Assembly (NCBI GenBank): GCA_973895155.1
Contig: OZ316891.1
Location: 20,026,001-20,090,000 of the forward strand
Origin: Marsupella aquatica
Taxonomy: Eukaryota > Marchantiophyta
Reading direction: 5' to 3'
DNA: 64,000 nt
Made by a program: the position numbers and the translations under genes. The notes beneath the pieces were generated by a model, which searched no databases, had not been told where the DNA came from, and was given only the letters and a program-made list of their open reading frames with translations. Each line of letters opens with the position of its first letter. The stretch's first letter is position 1. Shown here piece by piece: positions 47,311 to 58,910 of this stretch.

Positions 47311-47617
47311 GGAGGTCATTGCTCTACTAGGTATTGTCAAACTGGCATTGCAACATTGCCTTCATTTTGAAAGTGGTTGGACAACAATGACTTGCTGAAA
47401 GCCTTCAGAATCAATAATAAGAGAGTTTATCAACTGATCAGGCCACAAGATTCTGATTTAGTTGTGCTCAATGGGATCTGTGAAGACTCTTGGTCAGAAA
47501 GGGAGTTGAGCTTTGGCGGATCACCACTCAAGGCTACTTTTGGGAGCAAGAGCATTGAAGACTAGCAAGGGAACTGATGTACGAGGTGCTAACTATGCTT
47601 CAGCTCATGGAAAACTA

Positions 47618-47853
47618 TCTACAACTATAATAAGGGACTCCTATCTTTTTTCGTCCTTCCTCCTAATACAAAAAAGCTCATGGGCAGGAAAAATCCATAG
47701 CCGTTGGATTCGATTGGCTATTTTCCCTGACCATTGATGGGAGAGATGTGCACCCCTGGCACATATGTGGTTCCCGCTGCCCCATAAATGCCCCGGGCCT
47801 ATCCCTATGGACCGGCCCTCCTTGCACAGTGCAAAGCACTGACATAGGGCTAG
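47618..47853 (+). mobile_element. Non-autonomous Helitron-like element, copy 2
   Basis: The element begins TCTACAACTATAATAAGG, preceded by A, and ends GGCTAG, followed by T. The last 40 bases match copy 1 closely, including TTGCACAGTGCAA and ACATAGGGCTAG. The interior differs from copy 1 in length and sequence, as in Helitron families that share only their ends. The element has no gene. Confidence 0.6.
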
Positions 47854-47989
47854 TCATTCATATCTCTTTGTTGAGTATGTACACGCTAGACGCTGTTGGG
47901 GAATTGTATGATGGGCATTTTTACCTGGCTCTACGATTCGATAATGCGTCTGCTTGACTTGATAACTGGGCATGATTGCACCCATGCTG

Positions 47990-48250
47990 TTAAGGCCTTT
48001 ATCCTCTTTCAAGTATATTATGGTCTATTTGGTTAGGTAGGAATGAACAAGTTTTTCAATTCGCTCAAGAAGAAAACTTTTGATCTCAATAGTGTCTTAT
48101 CTGAAGTTAGTGATCACTTGCGTGCATTGTGTGCTGCCTCCACTCCTAGTTGGTGGCAAACTACATTGCTTTGTGCCAAAGAGTTGGTGGAGCAGGTTGG
48201 AGTACACTGGCTGCCTAGGAGTGGCAATAGGATTTCCCCATAGTTGAGGT
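47990..48250 (+). mobile_element. Possible LINE C-terminal fragment
   Basis: Plus-strand translation near 48010 gives ILWSIWLGRNEQVFQF, which resembles the W.IW..RN..VF phrase near the end of plant LINE polyproteins. It then frameshifts to a frame with SLKKKTFDLNSVLSEV and CAASTPSWWQTT. No reverse-transcriptase motif is adjacent. This is a weak call. Confidence 0.3.
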
Positions 48251-48379
48251 TTGTTGTTTGAGGTGTTGGGAGCTGGTGTTGTGTCTTGCTTGGTTTGACT
48301 GACAATTTGGCTGTATTGGCATTTTTGTGATGGGCATTTCTTGGTCTTGCTCAATGGGGGTGGCGGAGGAGGTGGGAGA

Positions 48380-48404
48380 GGGGGGGGGGGTGGGGGGTGG
48401 GGGG
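48380..48404 (+). repeat. G-run with quadruplex potential
   Basis: A run of G interrupted only by single T bases, 25 bases long. A similar G-run occurs at about 49818-49840. Both could form G-quadruplexes. They lie in spacer or repeat DNA. Confidence 0.7.
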
Positions 48405-48769
48405 ATCTTTGCCATGGTTTTGGATGTTGTTCTTGGGATGTTTGCCCTTCTGCCCTTGTTGAGGTGGTTTTGATCTATCTAGTAAGGGCCTCCTGTCTAG
48501 AGTGAAACATACCTCTAGACCTCTGTCACAATTGGGGGTGGAACTAGAACTGGGGCACATGATGGTACTCACATCTATTTACAAGCAAAACTATGGCATT
48601 GAGGCAAGTTCTTTAATAATTGACTGAACAAAGTTCAGTTGAAGTGATGGGTCCCAAAAATGGCCCAAGAACTTATTTTTAGCAACTCTATTGTAAAAAG
48701 TGGCCCAGTATTTTTGTGAAATCATTTTGTCAAAACTATACTGTTTAGCCTATTGTGACCACGTAGGTG

Positions 48770-48892
48770 TTTGATCGATGGCCTTAGCATATATTTATTG
48801 AATGAACCGGGATTGGTCAAGGGCTTGGGCATATATCTATTTAGTGAACCCAGATGGCACTATACCAACCTGTTTTTGGTGACAGACTTGTT

Positions 48893-48935
<43 letters not shown>

Positions 48936-49060
48936 AGTGAACAGAGATACAGTAACCTGTGTGTGGTCAAGGGCTTGGGACTATATTTATTCAGTGGAAC
49001 CAGATGGCGGCACTACACTAAGTTGTGTGTGGTCAAGGGCTGGCTTAGATATGCGATGGG
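48770..49060. repeat. Degenerate repeats around a TA microsatellite
   Basis: A phrase GGTCAAGGGCTTGG, followed by TATATTTATT and AGTGAACCCAGATGGCACTA or variants, recurs three to four times. A TA dinucleotide run fills 48897-48933. Diverged single copies appear near 50510 and 51395. The open frames here come from the repeats. Confidence 0.65.
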
Positions 49061-49659
49061 GGCCCAAAAAAGCCCCCAAGATATTTTGCCTGCAATGCAT
49101 GTGGACTGCAATAACATGGACTTCTATATTGTATTGCATAATTATGGACTGCAATACGATGGACTTCTATATTGGATTGCAATACTGGATTTTTCTAAAC
49201 GGTTTCAATTGTTCTGAAGAGGCCACAAAGACCCCAATGTATTTTGTGGTTTATATTAGTATTGAGACATATCAGGATGACTTACTTAGCAAGAGGATGA
49301 GGGAAACATTTAATTCATTTGTTTTTTTCTGTTTATTGCACTCTTTTGTTGTTTTTCTTCTTTTGTTTATTTGATTGTTTTTCCCATTTTCTTGGAAGAA
49401 CCGTGTGGATTGTTACTTTCTTCTCGGGAGAAGGGTGGGATGTTTTTCATTCCTTTGTTTTCTTCTTAATTTTTGTTTGGGGATATTCATGGGCAATGAT
49501 GACATACTAGCTTTTTTAAATGAATTATTTCCTCCCTTTGAGGGTAGGGTGGAGGGTGTACACAAGGATAAGGGAATGTGTTTTAATTTTTGAGAATTTA
49601 CATTCTCTACACAATTGATTTTCAACCTTTTAGAGTGAGGCAGGGTTCATTCTTTCTGG

Positions 49660-50255
49660 AGAGGGGCTATTTGATTCCTTTTTGGGTTTTGATTTTTCTT
49701 AGGGCTAAGAAAAAACTGGGCAGCGGTGGACTTTTAATGTCATAAATTTCAAAATGTTTCCCTCCTTTTAGGGTGGAATATGAAGGGTTTCTAACGGGAG
49801 GGGCACAAAAGGACTCTTGGGGGGGGTGGGGGGGGGGGTATACTTTGCTTTTTTAATATAGTTTTCCTTTCTCTTGGGGCATACACTGGTTAGCCACATT
49901 TTTTAGTGTGATGATTCTTTGGTGTGTCGTTTAGTGAATAGCTTGAGTAAAAATAAGAATAAAAATGGAAAAGATGATCCTTTCCCCGCCAAGTCTTCTT
50001 TCTTGCACCAACCAGGCAATGGTTGCTCTCATTGTCAAGTATGACTCTCAAGGATCTTTTTCAAGTAAGCAAATAACCTACTAGATTATGGTTTCTGTGT
50101 ACTAGTTTCTGCATAGTCATGGGTAATTTGGGTACAATATCTTCAAAAAGGTACACAACAAGGGCATCATCTTCGGCATTCTTACCTGCTAATTCCTTAC
50201 CTGCTAATAGTTTCCATGGTCATGAAACAAATTACTACTATGCTTGCTGATTGGT
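49660..50255. repeat. Dispersed repeat, copy of 14160-14640 and 17215-17345
   Basis: Left part matches 14.2-14.6 kb (GTGGACTTTTAATGT, GGCACAAAAGGACTC, CTCATTGTCAAGTATGACT). The part from about 50100 matches 17.2 kb (GCATAGTCATGGGTAATTTG). Here the two parts are adjacent, so this copy shows the uninterrupted state. Confidence 0.6.
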
Positions 50256-50939
50256 CTCATAGTCCTTATACAATTACAAGATAAAAAGACATATGAGTGT
50301 GGTGAAAACTTTTGTTTTTTTGGTGTGATTTCACCCTGTTTTCACTCTCTTATTATCCATTTTTACCCAGAAACCTGGTGAAACACCAATATGTTGGCGG
50401 AAAGTGAATTGACAACTGTAGTGATGCAAGGAACCAGTCAGTCCTCGGAAGCACATATTAGTGGGCGTGTAACTTTGTACAGCCTCTGTGATGGAACCCC
50501 CTCGGCCACGGGCTTGGTATATTTATGGAGTGAATGGAGATGGCACTGCAGTGCCGAGTGTTTGGTCCAGGGCTTGATTATATCTTACTAATAATTAGCA
50601 TGAGAAGCTAGATTGGGGTCGAGGTTTCTAGAGTGAAGCCTCTAGACCCTGACTCTAGGACCCACCAGGATTTATGTGGATGGAAAGTATTACAAGATGT
50701 TATGTAGGTCAAATGATGATCATGCATGATAATTTTTGTCATCATTTCTATCAACATCTTACTAATAAAGTGCTATGCAAAGCTATTTTCCAGGGCTATG
50801 GTCTAGAATGAAGCCTCTAAAAAGTGACTCTCAATAAGGACAGAACTAAAGGTGAAGGTTGACAAAAACCAGGGATGGGGGCAAAGATAACCAGGAAATT
50901 GCATAGATTTCTGTTTTTTGCAAAAAACAATTGTCTTCA

Positions 50940-51390
50940 TCTCCATTTACATTCAAGGTGGGGGTATAGGCTAGTTCCAAGAAAGGGCATTCAAGCTCAT
51001 ATCTCTATTTAAGTTCAACAGGTAAAGGGTAAGTTTAAAGAATGGGCATTCAAGCTCCTATCTCTACTTACGTGTAAGGAAAGGGTATTAGGCTAGTTCA
51101 AAGAATAGGCATTCAAGCTGATATCTCTATTTAGGTTCAAGGAACAGGTACAGGCTAGTTCAAAGAATGGGCATTCCAGCTCCTATCCATGTACGGAATG
51201 GGTATAGGGTAGTTGAAAGAATGGGCATTCAAGCCCGTATCTCTATTTACATGGAAGGAATGGGCATTCAAGGGCATATCTGTACTTATGTTCAAGGAAG
51301 GAAGGGTTAGGCATTCAAGGGCATATCTGTACTTATGTTCAAGGAAGGAACAAAGAAGCGGTATAGGCAAGAACGGGCATTCAAGCTAAT
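50940..51390. repeat. Tandem array, units of about 50-65 bp
   Basis: At least seven units contain GGGCATTCAAGCTCATATCT or a variant, CTATTTA, a GTTCAAGGAA phrase and GGCTAGTTCAAAGAAT. Two late units (51262-51350) are almost identical to each other. Non-coding. It lies about 1.8 kb before the ITPK1 start codon. Confidence 0.85.
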
Positions 51391-51432
51391 ATGTATGGAG
51401 TGAAGAACCCAGAGATGGCACTACGGTAACCT

Positions 51433-51545
51433 GAGCTGAGAGAAGAGGGGGTGGGAGTGGGAGAGCTGAGAGAAGAGGGGGTGGGAGTGGGAGAGCTGAG
51501 AGAAGAGTGGGAGTGGGAGTGGGAGTGGGAGAGAGGGGGAGCACC
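51433..51545. repeat. Purine-rich tandem repeat before ITPK1
   Basis: Three units of GAGCTGAGAGAAGAGGGGGT or GAGCTGAGAGAAGAGTGGGA type follow each other (28-29 bp), ending in GTGGGA hexamers. The strand asymmetry is strong (nearly all purine on plus). Confidence 0.9.
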
Positions 51546-53117
51546 AAAAGGTCCGAGAAAACGAGAGCGAGGGCCATTTGTGGGCAGATTGATTTTGAAG
51601 CAGTGAGTGATCGAGCGATGGGGCGATTGGGATACCCTGATTGAAGAAGGAGCGAGGGACGGACGGAGGGCACGAAGGAGCCAGCGAGCGAGTCAGCGAG
51701 AAGACGAAGAGCAAGAGCCGCGGAAGGACCAGCAAGAGCGAGAGGCGCAATGGAGCGACTCGACGACGGTCTACTCATTCGGTACTGTACAGTTTCACAG
51801 TGAAGATTGTCGGGTAGACTTGCGGATAGATTTCGCGAGGAGAGGAACGGAGGATTGGAGATGATGATGTGAGAGAGCGAGGGCATGAAAGAAATGTGAA
51901 ATGCATAAGGCGGGAGGCGAATTTGACTGTTGGGCTGAGAGTGGATGTGAAGAAGATGAGCAAGTTGTTGATGCGGAGCGAGGAAGCGTGGCCTATGAGC
52001 GAGGAGGGAGGGCCGAAGTGAAAAAGGATGTTGGGGGAAGAAGGGAGGGAGAAAGAAGGGAGAGAGGAGTGACGATTCTATGAAGGCCGCAGCAGTGGAA
52101 GGGATAAAGGAAAAGATTCAGGAGCGAAATGCGTTTGCCGTTTTTTTGTCGTCGGCGTCGTCTTAACAGTAGTTTGTTAGGTTCTGAGATTCCGCTCCCG
52201 CTTGAATATCCCCCCTTCTTTCCTCGGTTCTGCGAATGAGCGTTTTTCATGGCCCGCGCCTGCTCTCTCTCTCTCTCTCTCTCTGTCGCTCGCTCTTGTT
52301 CCCGGCTGAATTTTGATTTCCTGGTTGGATGTTCGTGGTGCCGTCTTTTAATGTAGGCATGCGTGCTTCGGCTTTGGGGTTTGTTTCCGACATGTCCTAG
52401 AAATATCAGTCGGCAAGCTGCGGGTCCTGCCGCAGTTGGGTATTGTCCGTGGGATTTGAGTGGTCGATTCGTCATCCGGGTGCTAGATGCGGGGGAGCCG
52501 TTGTGCCGCGTGTACCAGAATTGCTGGATATTATAATATACTTTGTGTGGTTGATTGCTTAGATTGGTTGGGTCTGCAAATGTTGTACCGTATCACCAGT
52601 ATGTTGACCTAGACTGAGAACGGGACGATATTGAGAATGTATGGTTTGCTCGCGGTGCAGGGCGTGTGTGATTCGTGTCTGAGCTCGTTCTTCTCTTTTG
52701 GCTCGAGGAGCTGACAGCTGCGAGTGTATTGTTGTTGTCGGTTTCAGTTGGGAGTTTGCTTCGATTGCTAGGACGCTGTGGGGTCAGCAGGACTTGAACT
52801 GTATGGGGGCGCTGCTACAAGCGACTGGATGCTGTTTGGCGAACGGTGAAAGCTGCTAGGGTATGGGAAACAAGGGTACTTCAAAAGGAAACTGGATAAT
52901 TCAGAGGGATGTATTGGAATCCACTTTCTCAATTGATTGGTGTCGTGTTTGACATATTTGAAGCCAGAAATTCTGCTACTCGTCCGGGTTGCTCTCAGAG
53001 TGCTTCGGAGATCACATTTGTCGTCGACCATCTGGCCGCATTTGGATTGTTTACATTGAAAATTCCTACTCTACTGCGCAAAGAAGCTGCGGAGATTGGA
53101 AATTCGGGTAGTTAGCA
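51546..53117 (+). other. Promoter and leader of ITPK1
   Basis: A purine-rich stretch leads to a region with several short upstream ATGs. A CT microsatellite lies at about 52263-52284. Splice-like signals (for example TTTCAG at about 52745) allow an intron in the leader. I did not fix a transcription start. The open frames on the minus strand reflect the purine bias. Confidence 0.35.
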
Positions 53118-54107
53118 ATGTCCGTCACCGACAGTTTTGACATTGGGTACGCTTTAGCACAAAAGAAACAGCGCAGCTTTGTGCAGCCCACTTTGGTTTC
53201 GCATGCGAAGAGCAAGGGTATCAACTTGCTGTCGATTGACCCGCAAAGGCCTCTCGTAGAGCAGGGCCCCTTTGACGCAATCCTGCACAAAGTATCTGGC
53301 GAAGACTGGAACAGGCAGCTTGCCGAGTACGAGCACAGGTACCCTGATGTCATTATTGTCGATAGGCCGGAGGCAATTCAGAAGCTGCACAACCGAATCT
53401 CTATGCTTCAGGCTGTTTCCGAGCTCCAGAAGCTCCAGGTCAACGAGGAGCGAGCAACCTTTGGGATCCCGAATCAATGCGTCGTGGAGAATATCGATGA
53501 ATTATGCAACCTTCCAGCAGTTGCAGGACTGAAGTTCCCCGTCATTGCCAAGCCGTTGGTAGCGGATGGCAGTGCCAAGTCTCACGCCATGTTTCTTATC
53601 TTCAACACTGAAGGCTTGACGAAACTCAAACCTCCTGTGGTCATTCAAGAGTTTGTGAATCACGGAGGTGTCATTTTTAAGGTATACGTGGTAGGCGACT
53701 ACGTCAAATGTGTTAGGAGAAAGTCTTTACCTGACGTGAAAGAGGACGAATTAAAGAGCACCCAGACTCCTCTCTCGTTCTCTCAAATATCGAATATGGC
53801 TTCCACACCCGAGCAATCGAGCGAGGCCGTCGACGAGAAGCTCTCAACAGCAGAGCTTCCCCCCGCTAAGTTTCTTTCCGATATTGCCAATGGGTTGAGG
53901 CTAGCACTGGGGCTACGTCTGTTCAACTTCGATGTGATCAGAGATAGTAGATTAGGAAACCATTATCATGTCATTGACATCAATTACTTCCCTGGTTACG
54001 CCAAGATGCCCGTGTATGAATCTGTGCTAACCGAATTCTTCCTTGGACTCGCACGCGAGAAAGCCGCTGCAGGAGATCCAGGATCGCTGCGAGCTGTCAC
54101 AAACTAA
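53118..54107 (+). CDS. ITPK1: Inositol-tetrakisphosphate 1-kinase / inositol 1,3,4-trisphosphate 5/6-kinase
   Basis: A single exon encodes 329 residues, close to the length I expect for plant ITPK1, from ATG to TAA. The N-terminal domain shows [12 protein letters not shown] (10-21) and the HK..GEDW segment (57-64). The ATP-grasp core shows [17 protein letters not shown] (140-156) with Lys 145, and [20 protein letters not shown] (174-193). The metal-binding end shows FNFDVIRD (269-276) and the signature [15 protein letters not shown] (287-301), with Asp 272, Asp 287 and Asn 289 as likely ligands. The enzyme phosphorylates soluble inositol phosphates toward InsP6, and plant ITPK1 also makes 5-InsP7 from InsP6. 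No transit or signal peptide is seen, so the cytosol or nucleus is likely. Residues 206-250 form a variable loop richer in Ser and Glu. Confidence 0.96.
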   Translation: MSVTDSFDIGYALAQKKQRSFVQPTLVSHAKSKGINLLSIDPQRPLVEQGPFDAILHKVSGEDWNRQLAEYEHRYPDVIIVDRPEAIQKLHNRISMLQAVSELQKLQVNEERATFGIPNQCVVENIDELCNLPAVAGLKFPVIAKPLVADGSAKSHAMFLIFNTEGLTKLKPPVVIQEFVNHGGVIFKVYVVGDYVKCVRRKSLPDVKEDELKSTQTPLSFSQISNMASTPEQSSEAVDEKLSTAELPPAKFLSDIANGLRLALGLRLFNFDVIRDSRLGNHYHVIDINYFPGYAKMPVYESVLTEFFLGLAREKAAAGDPGSLRAVTN

Positions 54108-56836
54108 ATTCGTGCTGCTTCGTCCCAGTAGATTCCAATCGTGCGATCAGGCCATTCGGGGAGGCGAGGAGAGGAAGAGCAGCAACATCATTTGCATTGG
54201 TTGCACGAGACGTCGGCACTGCTTTGAACTGGCTACATTATAAAAGCTGTTTGAGTATTTGTGAGGCGCTACAGTACTGAACTGTGACATTCCTTTCTCA
54301 CTGAAAGAGCCACCAAATGTTAGTGCGAGTTGCGCTCTTGTTGCACTTGGGTGAATGATGTCAGCACCTTGTTATGACGGCTGCAGGTTGACCATCGTAG
54401 GCTATGAGGACTTCCTCGCTGTTCATGTCTCCGTGCACCCTTCAAAGGAATTTATCGCCGGAGCGTGAAGGCCGTGGGCTGCTTCATAGTTTCGCAAAGC
54501 AGAGGAAATGAATGAGCGAAGCATCGGAATCTCGTGTCAGATATCAGAGTTCTTCTCCTCAGCTTGTCCTGCTTGAATTACTTCAACGTGGAAGCTTTGC
54601 TGCAAGGTCAATGCGAGCGAAAGATGGCACGAAGTTGGTGCTGCAGTTTCTGTTAATTTGCGGGGAAATTGTGGCCTACTGTTGGTTTCTCAGGAGCAAT
54701 TTTTACTACATTTTGGAGAATAGTGACGAATGGGGAAAGGCAGCAATTTTGGTCCTAGATGGAGAAAGTCTTCAGCAATTGTAAGGGCTACTCGCCACTT
54801 GTCATAGGCTGCCACAGTGTTTCATATGAGATCGCCACTACCGACTCTTTCCAAAATTTTCTGTCTGTGGTTGCTGACGCTTTTGAGATCTTCAAAATTG
54901 CTGAACTTTTTGACAATCTGAATGGACAAGGTATCTGTGTCTTTATGGTCTGTCAAATCTTTGAATATGAAGATAGAGCGGCACATGTACTGGAAAAGCG
55001 TGAAACGAAATTTAAATGTCTCTATGCTTGCCTCTGCGACGGTCATGCCCATCTTCATTTGAGCTGCTTTACTTGTGCTATTCTTTGTATATGTTCTGTC
55101 CATGCAAGTCAATGCAGACCAGGATTATGGCGATGTGTCATGATATCTATCAAGTCCGGTTTGAAATCTACAGAAGGGAAAATGCTGGGGCAGTGGGTGA
55201 CCGTGGGCAGCTGTATTGTGTTCAATTGGGTTGTTACGAATGTCGTTGCTGAGAATCTGGGGTTCACCTTGTTGCAATAGGCTCTCTAGATAGCGCCTAA
55301 TATGCTCAATTTGGGGGCATCAAGCTGATCTGATTAATTTAGTCCCCAACCAGCTGCTGCAAATTTCACTGCAAATGTAGTTACACTCAATGTGAACGTC
55401 GCGGTGTCCCTTGACGGAGTTTGACAGGCTAGGGTGGAAGACTTAGGACTCTGTCAATCTGTGGAAACGGAGGGATTTATTTGTACAGGAGCTTCTTACA
55501 TCTGGACGAGCTAGCTGGTAATCTGGGTTCTTCGACGCCCCAAAACTATTTGCTGAAGCAGCTGTTACTTTAAGGAGTACAACTTTGTGAATTTAACTTT
55601 TGGTATCTAACTATCTGTTTGTCTAGATGGAGAGAGAATTACAGGTAAAAGTTGCGCTGGGGCAGGGCCTGAGGTCAGTTCTACCAGCAAATTTCATGTT
55701 CGTCAGAGATCACGAAATCGTTGTATCATCATTGAGATGGCCTCACATTTCTTTAAAATCAATACACGTTTTTGTCCCACTGTGATCGCCTTTTGGTGCC
55801 AACCTCTCCAAATTCCCTCATCAATGAGAAGATCATTCAGACATCTAGCTTCGGGTCTGACTGAATTCGGCTCCTGTAGCCCCAAAGGTTGGTCAAGATC
55901 GGAGCTCTATGCGCTTAATCCTAGAGTGTCTTGATCGTCAAGATTCAAGTGTTCTGGAAGCTCTGCACGCTTGTTAGTTGCGGTAGGTCCCAGCTAAGAA
56001 GGAATCACAATGTTCAAGAGAATTTCCATACTATGCCACCGAGAACTACAGTAGCTACTTTACACTATCCTATGAAGTTATCCAGACAGGATTCCGTGAG
56101 TCATGTGGGCCGCAGATGCATGACTGCTGTTTTCATGTGCTTCACCCAACCTCAGCCAGGACCCACTTAGTTCCAACGTGCCCTGCTTAGCCGATTCTCA
56201 TTTATTCCATTGATTTGCGGGCCCAGATCTGTAAATGTATCTTCCTGAGGGCAACCTATAGGCATCTGGCCACCCCAACAAAGCCTCCACCAATCCACCA
56301 GGTGCCAGAAAGCCCAATTGCAGCAGATCGATATGCCTCCTAGTTGAATACCAGTTTCAAAGCTCGAATGAAACATCATTCATCTTTCCCCCCCTGCACG
56401 CAACCGTATAACTTCAAGTGCAATCTCATGGCGAAAAAACTACCCAAAAAGTTGCCATCTGTTGGCTCTTCTTGTAAGATTCGTGAATGTCAACGTGACT
56501 TGCACAGCACATATCTCAGCATGTCAACGTGATTTGTACAATAAATATCTCACGGCCTCAACCTGACTATTTTGTACAGCAAAAATGTCTTGGCTCTGGT
56601 CAGATTCATGAATGTCAGCGTGATTGTACTACCAAGAGAAAGCATGCGTGGCAAAAACCTCCACAGTCAGTATTGCCTTAGTCACTGAAACTTTGTAAAC
56701 CAGATCAAGTTCTCTTGTCGTGCATCTGAAATTAATAAGAAGTGAATGATTGGGGCCACTGAACACCGTGTCACAGGAAACCATTATTGAACCCCATAAC
56801 CGAGCTATTTGATAGTATACGAGCCCAGTATACGAG
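54108..56836. other. Downstream of ITPK1, no further gene recognised
   Basis: The first few hundred bases are probably the ITPK1 3' untranslated region. The plus-strand frames at 54512-55280 have no convincing motif. A minus-strand frame at 55703-55885 reads like coding sequence (SVRPEARCLNDLLIDEGIW) but I recognise no family and found no partner exon. The GTCAACGTGA phrase recurs at 56491-56530. No RNA gene was seen. Confidence 0.35.
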
Positions 56837-57263
56837 CCCTATGCCAGTGCGTTGCACTGTGCAAGGAGGGCCGGTCCCATAGGGAGAATCTGATGTATGC
56901 CTCGAAAGAAAGTTTTCTTCTCACTTCTCGAGCAATCAATCGCATGTTATGGGGGGGCGAGCAAGGCAGGAGGGCGCGAAGCCCTATGGAGGGGGGCGAG
57001 CGAGACTCGTGCCTCCTTCACTCGCCACGGACGGGGAGCAGGGGTGTCGGGGCCAGGAGGGGCGCGAAGCCCTATGGAGGGGGCTGCGCGTGCCTGAGTG
57101 CCTCATTCAATCTGGTGCATGCCTCGTTTCACGATCGGACGGCTACGAAAAATGAGATGCTTGTATCTGACGGTTAAGATTGATTCCCGCTGAAATTTGA
57201 ATTCGTAACGGGACGACGGACGAAAGTGGCCAAATGGGCGGGATTGCGTATTATAGTGTTAGA
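56837..57263 (-). mobile_element. Helitron-like element, copy 3, with diverged 3' end
   Basis: On the minus strand it begins TCTAACACTATAATACGCAA, preceded by A, matching copy 1 over about 95 bases. It ends with the shared TTGCACAGTGCAACGCACTG and GCATAGGGCT, then CG instead of AG. A direct GTATACGAGCCC duplication lies just outside. The interior contains repeated CCTCCATAGGGCTTCGCGCC phrases. The plus-strand open frames here are repeat-derived. Confidence 0.5.
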
Positions 57264-57942
57264 TATGTGTTGGACCCTAATTTTCATACATTGTAAGTTT
57301 TCTCGTGTGTAATTTGTGTTGGACCTCAATCTACAACCACTTGAGGTATTCTATGTTGCGAGCAAACAGGAGATTTTGATAGCGAGTAGATTTTGATAGC
57401 GAGACAATAATGGTTCCAAATTTCAGTTACTGGTTGGTGCCTTTTACATTTTTTGTGTTTTTTTAAAGGCTGCAGATGGCTAGCGAGCTCGCTAGCAAAA
57501 AGGGAGTCCCCAAAAGGGATGTTACCAACCAAGTAGTTGATAGTGAGGCAGTTGCATGTAGAAAAATAGGGGTCATGCAAGAATTTTTTTTGCTCGTGCG
57601 AGTAAAAATTTTACTGTTAGCTCGCACATTACAATTACCCCAACCACTTTGCAGGTTTTCTCCTTTGCATTAAACCGGTATCTGAAAGAGTTCTGAATGA
57701 AAAAGCAGCACAAAAAATGTTTTTCAAAAGTGTTTGTAGAAAAACATCTCTACAAACTACTTTCAAACATAATTGCTTATTTTACACAAACCACAGTAGT
57801 TCCTCAGAATTTCCCCTTCCTCACTACTACTCATTCCTGTCCTGTGGTGAATAGTGTGTCACCATAAAAGGTGGAGCACTTGTCAATAAAAAAGTTATGC
57901 ACTCACCACCTTTTGTGGAGCTCAAGACCATTTGTGAACCTC

Positions 57943-57999
57943 TAAACTTTATAATGAGAGCTACAGGTACTCTAAACTTTATAATGAGAGCTACAGGTA
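57943..57999. repeat. Short tandem duplication of 31 bp
   Basis: CTCTAAACTTTATAATGAGA followed by GCTACAGGTA occurs twice in a row. The spacer from 57264 to 58743 shows no recognised gene. Frames at 57326-57580 and 58383-58735 have no motif. Confidence 0.8.
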
Positions 58000-58748
58000 A
58001 CCCATAGCTTTTAAAGAGATGACAACAACAGTACATTATTTGTGTATTATTTGTGTTTTATTTCAAATAGTGAAGGCTAGGAAGCAATTTATAAATTAAG
58101 CATTCTAAACTCACTTCCTAGAAAGTATATTTCTGACAAAAGATAGTCAAATACAACAGATTTTGGAGAGGACTTTGTAGCCAAAAACAGAGTCAAATAT
58201 TGGAGAAACGTTGAAGATAGGCTCTAAAAAATATGGGCAGAAAATTTTCATTCTCTTCCATACATTAAGTAAACGGACAGAAAAAGAAAAATTGACTCTC
58301 ATAAAGCGCTAGCTGGCTTGGCTAGGAAAATATTTAATTTGATCAGTTCCTTCGTATATTAGATGAGATTCATGATCAGCATGTGAAGAAAGTTCTTACT
58401 TTGCATTTCCCCATTCTAAACCTGAACAAAAACGCTCATTGCTCCCACTTGGTTCCCAGTGAAGACCAACAGGACTTTAAATTTAGTCTAGTAGTTTTGT
58501 TCCTGGTAGAACACTTGTTGCCTTGTGTCAAAGTTATCGATGTAGGAGACAGCAATCACAGAAGGAAAAGAAAACCAAAGAATCAATTTCTCAGTTTCCT
58601 CAGCCAGGCATGCTGCTTCTAACACCTTTCTGTTTGCCGTGCGAAATATCCCAGTGGGTCTCATTTGTGGGAGAAACTAAGAGGATAAATCCTTGGAATG
58701 GACCCAGGGAGAAATCAGCCTCAGATGGCAGTTAGTCAAGGTTGGGTA

Positions 58749-58880
58749 TGGAACTTGCAAGAGCATGGACCAGCTAGGAATGAACCCAGGACCTCCAGTG
58801 TACTTTGTAATGCTCTACCACTGAGTTACAGGCTCAGTGTGCAGCAGCTTTATGACTTTAAATGTGGTTCATATGCAACA
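58749..58880 (-). repeat. 3' LTR of the TRIM, 132 bp
   Basis: It starts TGTTGCATATGAACC directly after a polypurine tract and ends TTCCA before the target duplication. The tRNA-like part is better preserved than in the 5' LTR, suggesting the two have diverged since insertion or arose from different copies. Confidence 0.75.
58777..58829 (-). promoter_or_regulatory. tRNA-like polymerase III promoter boxes in the 3' LTR
   Basis: The minus strand shows an A-box-like GTAACTCAGTGGTAGAGC (58829-58812) and, about 25 bases on, GGAGGTCCTGGGTTCATTCC with a B-box-like GGTTCATTCC (58786-58777). These match the D-arm and T-arm of a tRNA. A second, weaker set is in the 5' LTR (59336-59319 and about 59292-59281). 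No complete acceptor stem is present, so this is not a tRNA gene. Confidence 0.65.
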
Positions 58881-58910
58881 CCCTCCCCCGAGCTAGACTC
58901 ACTGAGTGAC

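Noticed and set aside
48771-49217. 148-residue plus-strand frame with an alternating Ile-Tyr stretch
   Set aside because: The alternation is the translation of a TA microsatellite within degenerate repeats.
51386-51886. 166-residue minus-strand open frame rich in Pro, Leu and Ser
   Set aside because: It is the complement of the purine-rich tandem repeat and leader before ITPK1, with repeated PTPTP and LLSALPLPPP text.
54759-55280. 173-residue plus-strand open frame downstream of ITPK1
   Set aside because: No recognised domain, uneven composition, and it lies where a 3' untranslated region is expected.
58777-58850. A tRNA gene on the minus strand
   Set aside because: A- and B-box sequences are present but no acceptor stem or credible anticodon arm closes the structure. 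The segment lies inside an LTR that is present twice.
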